From the NCBI GenBank assembly GCA_963677325.2, contig CAXXGM010000008.1:434001-498000 (forward strand): a stretch of 64,000 bases of DNA, read 5' to 3'. Positions 36,824 through 45,443 of this stretch are shown piece by piece (the first letter of the stretch is position 1; each line of letters opens with the position of its first letter). Both the position numbers and the translations under genes were made by a program. A model generated the notes under the pieces. It worked only from the letters and a program-made list of their open reading frames with translations. It was not told the origin of the DNA and made no database searches. The stretch is from G963677325 sp963677325. Its GTDB lineage: Bacteria; Bacteroidota; Bacteroidia; Bacteroidales; Prolixibacteraceae.

Positions 36824-38095
36824 ATGAAAAAAGAAAGCAAGGTCATGAATGCAGCCGGAATTGTGGATTTAGGTTTCCCGATGTGGCCGGTATTTGCCAA
36901 AGAGACGTTAGAGGACGTACTTGAACCTCTGATCACCGGGAAAGTGAATTACTGGACCGGTAAAAAGGGGATGGAATTTGAGAGCAGGTGGGCTGAATGG
37001 AACGGTGCAAAATTTGCCATTTCATGTACAAACGGAACGGCGGCCCTGCATGTGGCCATAGCAAGCCTGGGAATCGGTCCGGGCGATGAAGTGATTGTTC
37101 CTTCGTATTCTTTTATTGCCTCCTCCTTTGCAGTGGTCCAGGCAGGTGCTATACCTGTGTTCTGTGATGTAACCGAGGATCACACGATTGATCCTGAACA
37201 AATCGGGTCCTTGATAACAAAACGGACCAAAGCGATCATCGCTGTTCATCTGTACGGCGTTATATCAGACATGGGGCCAATACTGAAGATAGCAAAAAGC
37301 CATAAATTGAAGGTTATCGAAGATTGCGCCCAGTGCTTCGGGGGAGAATTCAACGGGATCAAGGCCGGAGTAATCGGAGATGTAGGTTGTTTCAGTTTTT
37401 GCCAGAGCAAACATTTTACCACCGGAGGAGAAGGGGGGATGGTTGTTACCAACGATGAAGATCTGGCCTGGGAATGCCGCTCGTTCAGGGATCATGGTTA
37501 TGACGTGAAGGAAAGAATGAACATGCTTGCCCTTGAGGAGAAACTTCCCTACATCCATAACAGGGTTGGATTTAATTACCGGATGACAGAAATACAGTCG
37601 GTTATCGGATTAAATGAACTGAAGAGATTAGACTCCTGGAACCTGGAAAGAAGGTTCAGGTATGCCGCAATGTATGATCAGGCATTTAAAGACCTTAAGG
37701 GAATCGGGAGGCTGCCGGTAAATACTGCTGAACGGAAAAATGCGTACTGGTGGTACCCTGTTGTGCTGGATACCGAGGTGCTGGATACAGATGCCCCGGG
37801 CCTTATCAAGGAACTTCATGACCAAAGTATTCCATGTTACGGGATTCAATGGCCCGAAGCCTATGTGGAAAAAGCTTACAGGGAACATAACGGATTTGGG
37901 GCCAATAAATTTCCTTTCAGATCGGAAGAATACACCGACAAAAACAGTGTAGCCTATACCGGGACATTTTGCAAGACGGCTAATGCCTTGAGAAATAAGA
38001 CTGTGAGTTTGTTCCTGCACCCATCCTGGGAAGAGAAGCATATTGAAAGATGCATTGATGCTTTTGTTGCGGCGTGTAAAAAACATCTGAAGTAG
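36824..38095 (+). CDS. DegT/DnrJ/EryC1-type PLP aminotransferase
   Basis: 423 residues from the ATG at 36824 (the frame opens at 36782; codons at 36812 and 36842 are other possible starts). PLP fold type I of the sugar-aminotransferase kind: FAISCTNGTAALHVAIASLG, GDEVIVPSYSFIASS, VIEDCAQCFGG, GCFSFCQSKHFTTGGEGGMV (Schiff-base Lys), FRDHGYD and GFNYRMTEIQSVIGLNEL. The usual reaction is transfer of an amino group to or from a keto sugar; the same enzymes can run in the degradative direction. It stands in a row with a deacetylase and an aldolase, which suggests amino-sugar or aminocyclitol catabolism rather than synthesis. The stop codon overlaps a hairpin repeat. Confidence 0.9.
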   Translation: MKKESKVMNAAGIVDLGFPMWPVFAKETLEDVLEPLITGKVNYWTGKKGMEFESRWAEWNGAKFAISCTNGTAALHVAIASLGIGPGDEVIVPSYSFIASSFAVVQAGAIPVFCDVTEDHTIDPEQIGSLITKRTKAIIAVHLYGVISDMGPILKIAKSHKLKVIEDCAQCFGGEFNGIKAGVIGDVGCFSFCQSKHFTTGGEGGMVVTNDEDLAWECRSFRDHGYDVKERMNMLALEEKLPYIHNRVGFNYRMTEIQSVIGLNELKRLDSWNLERRFRYAAMYDQAFKDLKGIGRLPVNTAERKNAYWWYPVVLDTEVLDTDAPGLIKELHDQSIPCYGIQWPEAYVEKAYREHNGFGANKFPFRSEEYTDKNSVAYTGTFCKTANALRNKTVSLFLHPSWEEKHIERCIDAFVAACKKHLK

Positions 38096-38159
38096 CATGG
38101 GGCATAGAGCATAGAGCATAGAGCAGAGTGTCCATGCTCTTTGCCTTCTGCTCTTTGCC
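38095..38159. repeat. GCATAGAG/TGTCC hairpin repeat at a gene end
   Basis: Three GCATAGA words, the core GCAGAGTGTCCATGCTCT, then TTGCCTTCTGCTCTTTGCC as the inverse arm. It begins with the last base of the aminotransferase stop codon. Confidence 0.9.
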
Positions 38160-38196
38160 TTAAATAACTTATTGTTAAATTTAAAGAAGGTTAATT

Positions 38197-38904
38197 ATGA
38201 ATGTACTCGCAATAGGTTGTCATCCTGATGATCTTGAAATTGGTTGTGGTGGCACTCTTGCTTTATTTGCTAAAAACGGGCATGATGTTTACATGTGTCA
38301 TGTGGCTAACGGAGATAAAGGGCATGCTGTCATTATGCCTGAAGAATTGGGTAACCTAAGGACGGCTGAGGCCGAAGCTTCCGGGGCAACTTTAGGGGCA
38401 AAAAAAGTCTTTAACCTGGATGTTCCCGACCTGATGGTCAATTCTCACGATGAAAAACAAGTGAATGATGTGGTCGAGGTAATCAGGGCTGTTCGTCCCG
38501 ATATCATTATCACACATTACCCTGACGATTACATGAGAGACCATGTTGAAACCAGCAAATTGGTATTCAATGCAAGTTTCTCCTCCAGCATACCGCATTA
38601 CGATACAAAGTCCAAACCGTATCCAACGATTGCACCGCTGTATTATATGGATACCCTTGCCGGAGTAGGATTTTTGCCCGAAGAATACACCGATATTACC
38701 GACACGATTGAAATTAAGCTGGAAGCGCTCGAGAGACATGAGACCCAAATGAAATGGATGAGAGTTCATGACGGTATTGATTTTTCTGATTTCGTCAGAA
38801 CCGTTTCAAAGTTCAGGGGCCTTCAAAGCGGTGTGAAGTATGCTGAAGGTTTTAGATTATGTAAAGGTTGGCCAAGATTGACGACAAAAAGGTTATTGCC
38901 TTAA
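38197..38904 (+). CDS. PIG-L/LmbE-family N-deacetylase
   Basis: 235 residues, no signal peptide. The zinc site AIGCHPDDLEIGCGGTLA is at residues 5-22, followed by ADGDKGH-like VANGDKGHAV and the third ligand region THYPDDYMRDH with the conserved His. The family removes acetyl groups from N-acetylglucosamine-type sugars (mycothiol, bacillithiol and GPI pathways) and occurs in many catabolic loci. Complete and of typical length. Placed between the aminotransferase and the aldolase, both separated from it by related hairpin repeats. Confidence 0.9.
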   Translation: MNVLAIGCHPDDLEIGCGGTLALFAKNGHDVYMCHVANGDKGHAVIMPEELGNLRTAEAEASGATLGAKKVFNLDVPDLMVNSHDEKQVNDVVEVIRAVRPDIIITHYPDDYMRDHVETSKLVFNASFSSSIPHYDTKSKPYPTIAPLYYMDTLAGVGFLPEEYTDITDTIEIKLEALERHETQMKWMRVHDGIDFSDFVRTVSKFRGLQSGVKYAEGFRLCKGWPRLTTKRLLP

Positions 38905-38913
38905 TGCAAAGTA

Positions 38914-38965
38914 GCATGGAGCAGAGGGCGGAGGGCAGAGTGTCCATGCTCTATGCTCTCTGCCT
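38914..38965. repeat. GCATGGAGCAGAGGG hairpin repeat between deacetylase and aldolase
   Basis: Left arm GCATGGAGCAGAGGGCGGAG, core GCAGAGTGTCCATGCTCT, right arm ATGCTCTCTGCCTCTGG. It shares its lead-in AAGTAGCATGG with the element at 38095 and its arm with the in-gene copy at 35912. Confidence 0.9.
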
Positions 38966-39034
38966 CTGGACCAGATAAAGCGATGTTATCCTGTTAATTA
39001 TTAAACATTATTTTAAAAAACATAAAAAGACAAG

Positions 39035-39910
39035 ATGAAAAATGGATTTTACCCTGCCTTGGGAACACCTACTGACGATCATGGTAGGGTTATCGAATCA
39101 AGCTTTGCCAGGGAAATTGGACTAATGATTGAATCCGGAGCTGCCGGGATGCTTTGTATGGGCTCGATGGGCAAAATGGAAAGCATCCGAAACAGCGAGT
39201 ATTCTAAAATTGCTGAACTGTGTGTTAAAGTGGTTGCAAAACGGGTACCTTTAATGATCGGGGTTATGGACTGCTCCATAAACAGGGTGCTTGACCGAAT
39301 CGATGCTCTGGGGGATATTGACATCGATGGTGTGGTGGCTACGGTTCCTTTCTATTCAAAAGTAAATGCCAGCGGTATTGTAAATTTTTATACCCAGGTT
39401 TCAAAAAGGTCAAAATATCCTGTGTTTATTTACGACCTTCCCTCGGTTACCCAATCGCCTGTTACTGCTGATATTTTGAGACCACTGATGAAACTTCCAA
39501 ATATCAAGGGTATAAAAACTGCAAATTTTAATATGATCCTTGATTTTATGAGAAGAGAAGAGATCCGGCCCGATTTTTTAGTCTTTTACAGTGGCCTGGA
39601 CTCTTTCGATGCAGCTATCCAATCAGGGATAAAGAGAAATCTGGACGGAATGTTTACCTGTACTCCTTATAATTCAAAGAGGATGTATGAGGATGTTGAA
39701 ACGGGTAATACAAAAAAGATAGCTGAACATTTAAATAACATCTTAACGTTGAGAAATATATTTGTGAAAGAGGATGTTCTGGCAGCCTATTCCTACTCGA
39801 TGGAATTACTGGGATGCCCTGGTAATTACCACTGTGATTATGCAGAACCCATTTCGGAAAAACTCAAACAGGAGATATTTAATTGCATGAAGGAGATAAA
39901 AGAGATTTGA
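39035..39910 (+). CDS. DHDPS/N-acetylneuraminate-lyase-family aldolase
   Basis: 291 residues, a full class I aldolase barrel. Tyr133 (FIYDLP) and Lys161 (KGIKTAN) fall at the positions of the catalytic Tyr and Schiff-base Lys of this superfamily. The substrate loop usually reading G[ST][ST]GE is here GSMGK (43-47), so the carboxylate-handling Thr and the following Glu are replaced. It is therefore unlikely to be true dihydrodipicolinate synthase and may not be a standard sialic acid lyase either. Cleavage of an unusual 2-keto acid is plausible given the sialidase-like genes and the mutarotase elsewhere in the window. No signal peptide; cytosolic. Confidence 0.88.
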   Translation: MKNGFYPALGTPTDDHGRVIESSFAREIGLMIESGAAGMLCMGSMGKMESIRNSEYSKIAELCVKVVAKRVPLMIGVMDCSINRVLDRIDALGDIDIDGVVATVPFYSKVNASGIVNFYTQVSKRSKYPVFIYDLPSVTQSPVTADILRPLMKLPNIKGIKTANFNMILDFMRREEIRPDFLVFYSGLDSFDAAIQSGIKRNLDGMFTCTPYNSKRMYEDVETGNTKKIAEHLNNILTLRNIFVKEDVLAAYSYSMELLGCPGNYHCDYAEPISEKLKQEIFNCMKEIKEI

Positions 39911-39933
39911 AAAAGCCATTGCGGTCAAAAAAA

Positions 39934-40046
39934 GCATAGAGCATAGAGCATAGAGCATAGAGCATAGAGCATAGAGCATAGAGCATAGAGCATAGAGCAT
40001 AGAGCATAGAGCATAGAGCATAGAGTCTCTGCCCTCTGTTCTATGC
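39934..40046. repeat. 13 tandem copies of GCATAGA with inverse tail
   Basis: The heptamer GCATAGA is repeated 13 times without error (39934-40024), followed by GTCTCTGCCCTCTGTTCTATGC, which is partly its inverse. Located between aldolase stop and transporter start. Confidence 0.95.
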
Positions 40047-40080
40047 TATTAGATTCATTAAAATTATCATCCATTCCCAA

Positions 40081-41349
40081 ATGACTGTTACTTCCTCGAA
40101 AATGCTTAACCCGGAATTGAAATTGGCCAAAGGAGCCTGGCTTGTCGTTGCACTGCTTTTTTTCATCGGTGCGCTCAACTATCTTGACCGTACCATGATC
40201 ACCACGATGCGGTCTTCAATCGTCGGGGCCATGCCGATGAGCGATGCCCAATTCGGCCTTCTCACCTCGGCCTTTTTATGGACTTACGGGATCCTGAGCC
40301 CGTTTGCCGGATTTCTGGCCGACAAATTTAACCGGAGCCGTGTGGTGATAGTGAGCTTATTGGTTTGGTCAATAGTTACCTGGCTGACAGCCTATTCGAA
40401 AACATACGAGCAATTGCTCGCCACACGCGTATTGATGGGTATCAGCGAGGCCTGTTATATCCCGGCCGCCCTGGCGCTTATTTCGGATTACCACCGAAAC
40501 ACTACCCGGTCGCTGGCCACGGGGATTCACATGACCGGGATAATGGTCGGGTCAAGCCTGGGTTTTATGGGAGGATTGCTTGCTGAAAATCATTCCTGGA
40601 ATTACGTGTTCATCTTTTTTGGTGTGGTGGGGGTGGTTTATTCGTTAATTGTTGCCTTGGTTCTAAGAGACCCGCCCAAAATCATGGACAAGGGAGAAAA
40701 TCCGGAAGGGAAAGTCAGCTTTTTTGCCGGGATCGGTGATCTTTTTAAAACCAGGTCCTTCAACCTGATGCTTGGCTACTGGGGATTGTTTGGCATCGTG
40801 AGCTGGATGGTGATGGGATGGCTTCCGACTTATTATAAAGAGCATTTCAATCTTTCACAAGGGCTGGCCGGATTGTATGCCACAGGCTACCTGTATCCTG
40901 CCTCGATCGCCGGATTGCTTTTGGGCGGTTTCCTGGCAGACCGGTGGAGCCGGACCAACCGGTATGCCAGAATACAGGTTCCGGCCATCGGCCTTTGCAT
41001 TGCCGCCCCCTGCATTTATATAGCAAGCGGAACGGACATACTTCCTCTTGCCATCATCTCCTTTAGTTTTTATTCGGTTGCGCGCTCATTCGGAGATGCC
41101 AACATGATGCCGATGCTGTGTATGGTTGCGGACCCGAGATACCGGGCCACGGGTTACGGGGTATTGAATTTTTTCAGTACCATTATTGGCGGCCTGGCGC
41201 TTTACGGGGGCGGGGTTTTGCGCGACATCAACATCGATCTGAGTAAAATGTACCAGTATGCTGCATTGATCATGTTAACCTGTGCAGCCCTGTTGTTCAT
41301 GATAAGACTAAAACCAAAGCCTGTTGTTGAGAAGAAAGTTTTAATATGA
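40081..41349 (+). CDS. MFS transporter of the organic-anion/hexuronate type
   Basis: 422 residues with about 12 hydrophobic helices. The first helices read WLVVALLFFIGALNYLDRTM, a start typical of the anion:cation symporter branch (hexuronate, tartrate, sialate carriers), with GFLADKFNRSRVV as the loop 2-3 motif and GGFLADRWSR in the second half. A central cytosolic loop is seen around 200-225. The position after the deacetylase and aldolase suggests uptake of the acidic or acylated sugar that these enzymes process. Start just after the heptamer repeat; the next gene follows within 21 bases. Confidence 0.88.
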   Translation: MTVTSSKMLNPELKLAKGAWLVVALLFFIGALNYLDRTMITTMRSSIVGAMPMSDAQFGLLTSAFLWTYGILSPFAGFLADKFNRSRVVIVSLLVWSIVTWLTAYSKTYEQLLATRVLMGISEACYIPAALALISDYHRNTTRSLATGIHMTGIMVGSSLGFMGGLLAENHSWNYVFIFFGVVGVVYSLIVALVLRDPPKIMDKGENPEGKVSFFAGIGDLFKTRSFNLMLGYWGLFGIVSWMVMGWLPTYYKEHFNLSQGLAGLYATGYLYPASIAGLLLGGFLADRWSRTNRYARIQVPAIGLCIAAPCIYIASGTDILPLAIISFSFYSVARSFGDANMMPMLCMVADPRYRATGYGVLNFFSTIIGGLALYGGGVLRDINIDLSKMYQYAALIMLTCAALLFMIRLKPKPVVEKKVLI

Positions 41350-41370
41350 TCATCTTTATACCTGACAAAA

Positions 41371-42714
41371 ATGAACACTTCACTATTTTTCAATCGTAAA
41401 GGTCTGTCGATTCAGCGACGAGCCGTTCCGTCAATGGTTAAATTGGCAGTTACTCTGAGTCTGTTGATTTCTGCCGGATGTTCCTGCACTAAAAAAGCCC
41501 AGATTGAGAGGGAACCCAATGCCCCAGTATTGCAAATGAAAGACCGTTCAGTTTCTGCGACAGCACCTGGCTTTCACAATGCGATTTATGTCGAAAATGA
41601 AGGAACCCGGCTTCTTTCGGGAAACAGGTTTTCAGAGGATAACGGACGGACCTGGATTCCTTATACCTATAAGCCGGATTTTTATGCCGGATTGCCGTAT
41701 GGCTATCGCCGTGACCGGATTACCTCGGTGCGTGATCCATTTACAGGACGCATAATCACCGTTGTTAATGCGCTCGACACTCCGGGTCTTGATCCTAAAA
41801 TCAATGAACCCCAACTGGCTTTGTCTACTTATTACTTGCGTTATACTGTTTCGAATGATGCCGGAAAAACCTGGCTGTTTGACGATCCGATTGTTCAGGC
41901 AGGGGATTATACCGCCCAAAATCCTTTTGAAGGCGTCTTTATAGGGAAGAATTCGATTTATCTTGGCGATCTGGGTGATATTCCAATTGTTACCAAACAG
42001 GGGAAGGTTCTTGTTCCTGCACACACGACACTGGCAGGACCTGGAGGAGAATTGCTAAATCCAGGTGGCGGGCATACCTATACTGACGTAATGGTGCTGA
42101 TCGGAACCTGGACCGGTGGAAATAAATTGTCATGGAAGGCCTCACAAAGAGTGGAGGGTGATCCCAAAAAGTCAACACGCGGGATGATTGAACCCACCCT
42201 CCTGGAACTGCAGGATGGCAGAATATTGATGGTGATGCGTGGCAGCAACGGAGGCAAACTTGATCCAGATAATCTGCTGCCAAGCCATAAATGGTACGCA
42301 ATTTCAAAAGATGGGGGTGAAACCTGGTCAAAACCTGAACCCTGGAGCTTCGAAGACGGTGAAACTTTCTTCTCACCTTCATCGATGTCAGCATTATTCA
42401 AACATTCCAGCGGACGATGCTTTTGGGTCGGAAACATGACCAAAGTGAACTGCCAGAATAACCTTCCCCGCTGGCCGCTGGTTATTGCCGAGGTCAATAC
42501 TGACAACCTGAAGCTAATACGTTCCAGTCTTTTAACGGTTGATACGCAACGGGAAGAGGATTTGACAAAGGGGCGGTTGGATATCTCTCATTTAACACTT
42601 ATTGAGGACCTGGAAACCAAAGAGATTGTACTTACCTATCCGCGTAACACCAACACGTATAAAACCACGGAATGGATTACTGTGCGATTTTCTGTAAATA
42701 AAATAAAAAAGTAA
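41371..42714 (+). CDS. Sialidase-like (BNR/Asp-box) lipoprotein
   Basis: 447 residues. Lipoprotein signal with LLISAGC; an internal ATG at 41434 would give a more compact signal peptide. Asp-boxes SEDNGRTW, SNDAGKTW and SKDGGETW mark a sialidase-type propeller. Other words: RDRITSVRDPFTGRIITVV, GMIEPTLLELQDGRILMVMRG (the Glu and Arg region of exo-sialidases) and SPSSMSALFKHSSGRCFWVGN. The broken gene at 25568 is its closest relative here. Extracellular exo-glycosidase activity is likely; whether on sialic acid or another terminal sugar is open. Confidence 0.82.
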   Translation: MNTSLFFNRKGLSIQRRAVPSMVKLAVTLSLLISAGCSCTKKAQIEREPNAPVLQMKDRSVSATAPGFHNAIYVENEGTRLLSGNRFSEDNGRTWIPYTYKPDFYAGLPYGYRRDRITSVRDPFTGRIITVVNALDTPGLDPKINEPQLALSTYYLRYTVSNDAGKTWLFDDPIVQAGDYTAQNPFEGVFIGKNSIYLGDLGDIPIVTKQGKVLVPAHTTLAGPGGELLNPGGGHTYTDVMVLIGTWTGGNKLSWKASQRVEGDPKKSTRGMIEPTLLELQDGRILMVMRGSNGGKLDPDNLLPSHKWYAISKDGGETWSKPEPWSFEDGETFFSPSSMSALFKHSSGRCFWVGNMTKVNCQNNLPRWPLVIAEVNTDNLKLIRSSLLTVDTQREEDLTKGRLDISHLTLIEDLETKEIVLTYPRNTNTYKTTEWITVRFSVNKIKK

Positions 42715-42727
42715 GGCTAGGTATAAA

Positions 42728-42765
42728 TAATTTATTTGCTATTGACAAAAAACTTAAACGTCATT
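42728..42765 (+). promoter_or_regulatory. Possible promoter shared in form with the sugar-porter gene
   Basis: TATTTGCTATTGACAAAAAA followed by CTTAAAC, placed just before a start codon, closely resembles TATTTGCTATTGCTAAATCT followed by TAAAC at 63105-63129. TTTATTTG differs in one base from the -7 consensus TAnnTTTG. Confidence 0.35.
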
Positions 42766-42768
42766 AAT

Positions 42769-44040
42769 ATGAAATCACGCAGGAATTTTATTTTGAAATC
42801 AGCATTATTAACTGGAGGTGTAATCCTTCCGGGTCTGATGATTCAGGGATGCAGAGCTGCAAAAACAGTATTACAATCCAAGAGTCCTTCAAGTATCCCA
42901 AAGGTTGTTGACAAAGAGGTCTGGTTTATTGACAGTCTTGCCAATAAAAAAGAATACCGTCCCATACCAGACGATCCCGAATTTTGCTATTTTTCAGGAT
43001 TCCCCACTATACAAAAGGTTCAACCTGTACCTTTTCCCTGGGGTAAAGAAAATTTTTACAGCGAGAACGGGGGTTGTATTACAGATAATGTTTATCTCGA
43101 ACCAGGTAAACCATGGGTACTGCAGTTTGCTATTTCTACACCGGGGATAGGTGATACCTGGTCGGGTTCTGCGCAATATAAGATTTGGTACCGAAACTCA
43201 ATTGATAGTGGAAATACTTTCACCGCGATGAAGCAGGTTATCGTGAAAGGGTATACAAGTATGAATCCGATTGCCGGAGTGAAAATTGGAAGGAATGGAT
43301 TTAATGTTGACTTCACACGGCCAATCGTCCGGGCCTCTAATGGCGAAATCATGATCCCGATGGGTACCGGTCGTTGGGATGAAGAAAAAGGTGAAATATA
43401 CAGTCCTGTAAGCGGGGTTGGTGGGTTTGGGGATGCGGGGGTATTGATTGCTAACTGGTTACCGGATGGCAGGGATGTAGAGTTTAAGTTTGGAGAATGG
43501 AACCGTATCGACTACAACCAATCAACCAGGGGACTTGCTGAACCCACAATTGTTGAAACACTGATACCTGGCAGGTTTGCGATGTTATCCAGGTGCTCCA
43601 ACAGTGGCCGGCCTGAATTGCCCGGATATGCGTGGGTCTCCTTCTCAGATGATTATTGCCGGACCTGGTCAGCTTTTAGGCCGTTTACTTATGCTGATGG
43701 TGCCAATTTTTTTGTACCAACAGCGCATTCAACACTATTTAAATCAAGAAAAACCGGACGTGTTTACTGGATTGGGAATTTGAATGAGACAAATCCCAAT
43801 GGCAGTCATCCACGTTATCCCCTGGCGATTGGGGAAGTCGATTTGGGACATTTTGGACTGATCAGAGAAACTGTAGCAATAATGGATACCCGTCATCCCG
43901 AAGTAGAGGGCCCCTTAGTTCAACTTTCAAATTTTCAAGTGATGGAAAATGTTGAAACCAATGAAATTCTGGTGGTTTGTAAACGCTGTGAAGGAACGAA
44001 TGATGCCAGTCATGCGTCATGGTACAGGATAAAATTATAA
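42769..44040 (+). CDS. Sialidase-like Tat-type lipoprotein, paralog A
   Basis: 423 residues from the ATG at 42769, matching the start of paralog B; 11 codons upstream in frame are ignored because the export signal KSRRNFILKSALLTGG begins here. Twin-arginine motif and lipobox-like MIQGC at about residue 28. The body shares all blocks with paralog B: EVWFIDSLANKKEYRPIPDD, VPFPWGKENFYS, TDNVYLEPGKPWVLQ, FTRPIVRASNGEIMIPMG, GRFAMLSRCSNSGRPELPGY and FFVPTAHSTLFKSRKTGRVY. Asp-box-like SIDSGNTF and SDDYCRTW are degenerate. Probably a folded, exported propeller hydrolase; the use of Tat export hints at a cofactor or fast folding. Confidence 0.82.
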   Translation: MKSRRNFILKSALLTGGVILPGLMIQGCRAAKTVLQSKSPSSIPKVVDKEVWFIDSLANKKEYRPIPDDPEFCYFSGFPTIQKVQPVPFPWGKENFYSENGGCITDNVYLEPGKPWVLQFAISTPGIGDTWSGSAQYKIWYRNSIDSGNTFTAMKQVIVKGYTSMNPIAGVKIGRNGFNVDFTRPIVRASNGEIMIPMGTGRWDEEKGEIYSPVSGVGGFGDAGVLIANWLPDGRDVEFKFGEWNRIDYNQSTRGLAEPTIVETLIPGRFAMLSRCSNSGRPELPGYAWVSFSDDYCRTWSAFRPFTYADGANFFVPTAHSTLFKSRKTGRVYWIGNLNETNPNGSHPRYPLAIGEVDLGHFGLIRETVAIMDTRHPEVEGPLVQLSNFQVMENVETNEILVVCKRCEGTNDASHASWYRIKL

Positions 44041-44154
44041 AGAAATTACTTGTAAAACTTATGATTTTTCATTTAAAACTACCGACACAAATTTTTAAAC
44101 TATTAGAGTTGTCACAATTGATTGATTTAAACAAATATTTTAAACATACTTAAT

Positions 44155-45426
44155 ATGAACTCACGCAGGGATTTTATAATGAAATCAGCATTATTGACAG
44201 GGGGTGTAATACTTCCGGGATTGATGATTCAGGGATGCAGCGCTAAAAAAACAGTATTACATGCCAAGAGTCCTTCAAGTATTCCAAAAGTTGTTGACAA
44301 AGAGGTCTGGTTTATTGACACTCTTGCCAATAAAAAAGAATATCGTCCTATGCCTGATGATCCTAAATTTCGCTATTTTTCAGGGTTCCCCACTATACAA
44401 AAGGTTCAACCTGTTCCTTTTCCCTGGGGTAAAGAAAATTTTTATAGCGCGAATGGGGGTTGTATTACAGATAATGTTTACCTGGAACCAGGTAAACCCT
44501 GGGTATTGCAATTTGCGATTTCTACACCAGGGATAGGTGATACCTCGACGGGTTCCGTGCAGTATAAGATATGGTATCGAAACTCATTTGACAGTGGAAA
44601 GACGTTCTCTGCTTTGAAGCAGGTTATCGTGAAAGGGTATACAAGTATGAATCCGATTGCCGGAGTGAAAATTGGAAGAAATTGTTTTAATGTTGACTTT
44701 ACACGGCCTATCGTGCGCGCATCTAATGGCGAAATCATGATCCCAATGGGTACTGGCCGTTGGGATGAAGAAAAAGGAAAAATGTACAGTCCTGTAGGCG
44801 GAGCCGGTCTCTTTGGAGATGCGGGGGTATTGATTGCTAACTGGTTGCCGGATGGCAGGGATGTAGAATTTAAGTTTGGAGAATGGAACCGTATCGACTA
44901 TAACCAGTCAACCAGGGGACTCGCTGAACCCACAATTGTTGAAACTCGGACACCCGGCCGGTTTGCGATGTTATCCAGGTGTTCCAACAGTGGCCGGCCT
45001 GAATTGCCCGGATATGCGTGGGTTTCATTTTCAGATGATTACTGCCGGACCTGGGGAGCCTTTAGGCCGTTTACTTATGCTGATGGAGCTAATTTTTTTG
45101 TACCAACAGCGCATTCAACACTTTTTAAATCAAGAAAAACCGGACGTGTTTACTGGATTGGTAATTTGAATGAGACAAATCCCAATGGGAGTTACCCCCG
45201 TTTTCCATTAGCCATTGGTGAGGTCGATTTGGAAAATTTTGGGCTGATCAGAGAAACTGTAACAATAATGGATACGCGTCATCCCGAAGTAGAGGGTCCC
45301 TTAATTCAACTTTCAAATTTTCAGGTGATGGAAAATGTAGAGACCGATGAAATTTTAGTCGTTTGTACCCGTATAGAGAACCCGAAAACAGCGAGTCATC
45401 CGTCATGGTACAGGATAAAATTGTAA
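44155..45426 (+). CDS. Sialidase-like Tat-type lipoprotein, paralog B
   Basis: 423 residues, same length as paralog A and very similar along its whole length (starts NSRRDFIMKSALLTGGV, MIQGCS). Differences cluster in the middle (GKMYSPVGGAGLFGDAG against GEIYSPVSGVGGFGDAG) and at the very end (IENPKTASHPSWYRIKL). Tandem with paralog A after a 114-base spacer. A 50-base fragment resembling its 3' end recurs at 46411-46460, a sign of further duplication and loss. Confidence 0.82.
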   Translation: MNSRRDFIMKSALLTGGVILPGLMIQGCSAKKTVLHAKSPSSIPKVVDKEVWFIDTLANKKEYRPMPDDPKFRYFSGFPTIQKVQPVPFPWGKENFYSANGGCITDNVYLEPGKPWVLQFAISTPGIGDTSTGSVQYKIWYRNSFDSGKTFSALKQVIVKGYTSMNPIAGVKIGRNCFNVDFTRPIVRASNGEIMIPMGTGRWDEEKGKMYSPVGGAGLFGDAGVLIANWLPDGRDVEFKFGEWNRIDYNQSTRGLAEPTIVETRTPGRFAMLSRCSNSGRPELPGYAWVSFSDDYCRTWGAFRPFTYADGANFFVPTAHSTLFKSRKTGRVYWIGNLNETNPNGSYPRFPLAIGEVDLENFGLIRETVTIMDTRHPEVEGPLIQLSNFQVMENVETDEILVVCTRIENPKTASHPSWYRIKL

Positions 45427-45443
45427 GGGTAATTTCAATTTTT

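Noticed and set aside
39806..40021. Minus-strand ORF of repeated MLYALCS units
   Set aside because: Produced by the GCATAGA heptamer array; period of 21 bases explains the repeated peptide.
39934..40024. Possible CRISPR-like array
   Set aside because: Units are contiguous heptamers without spacers, and no cas genes are present.
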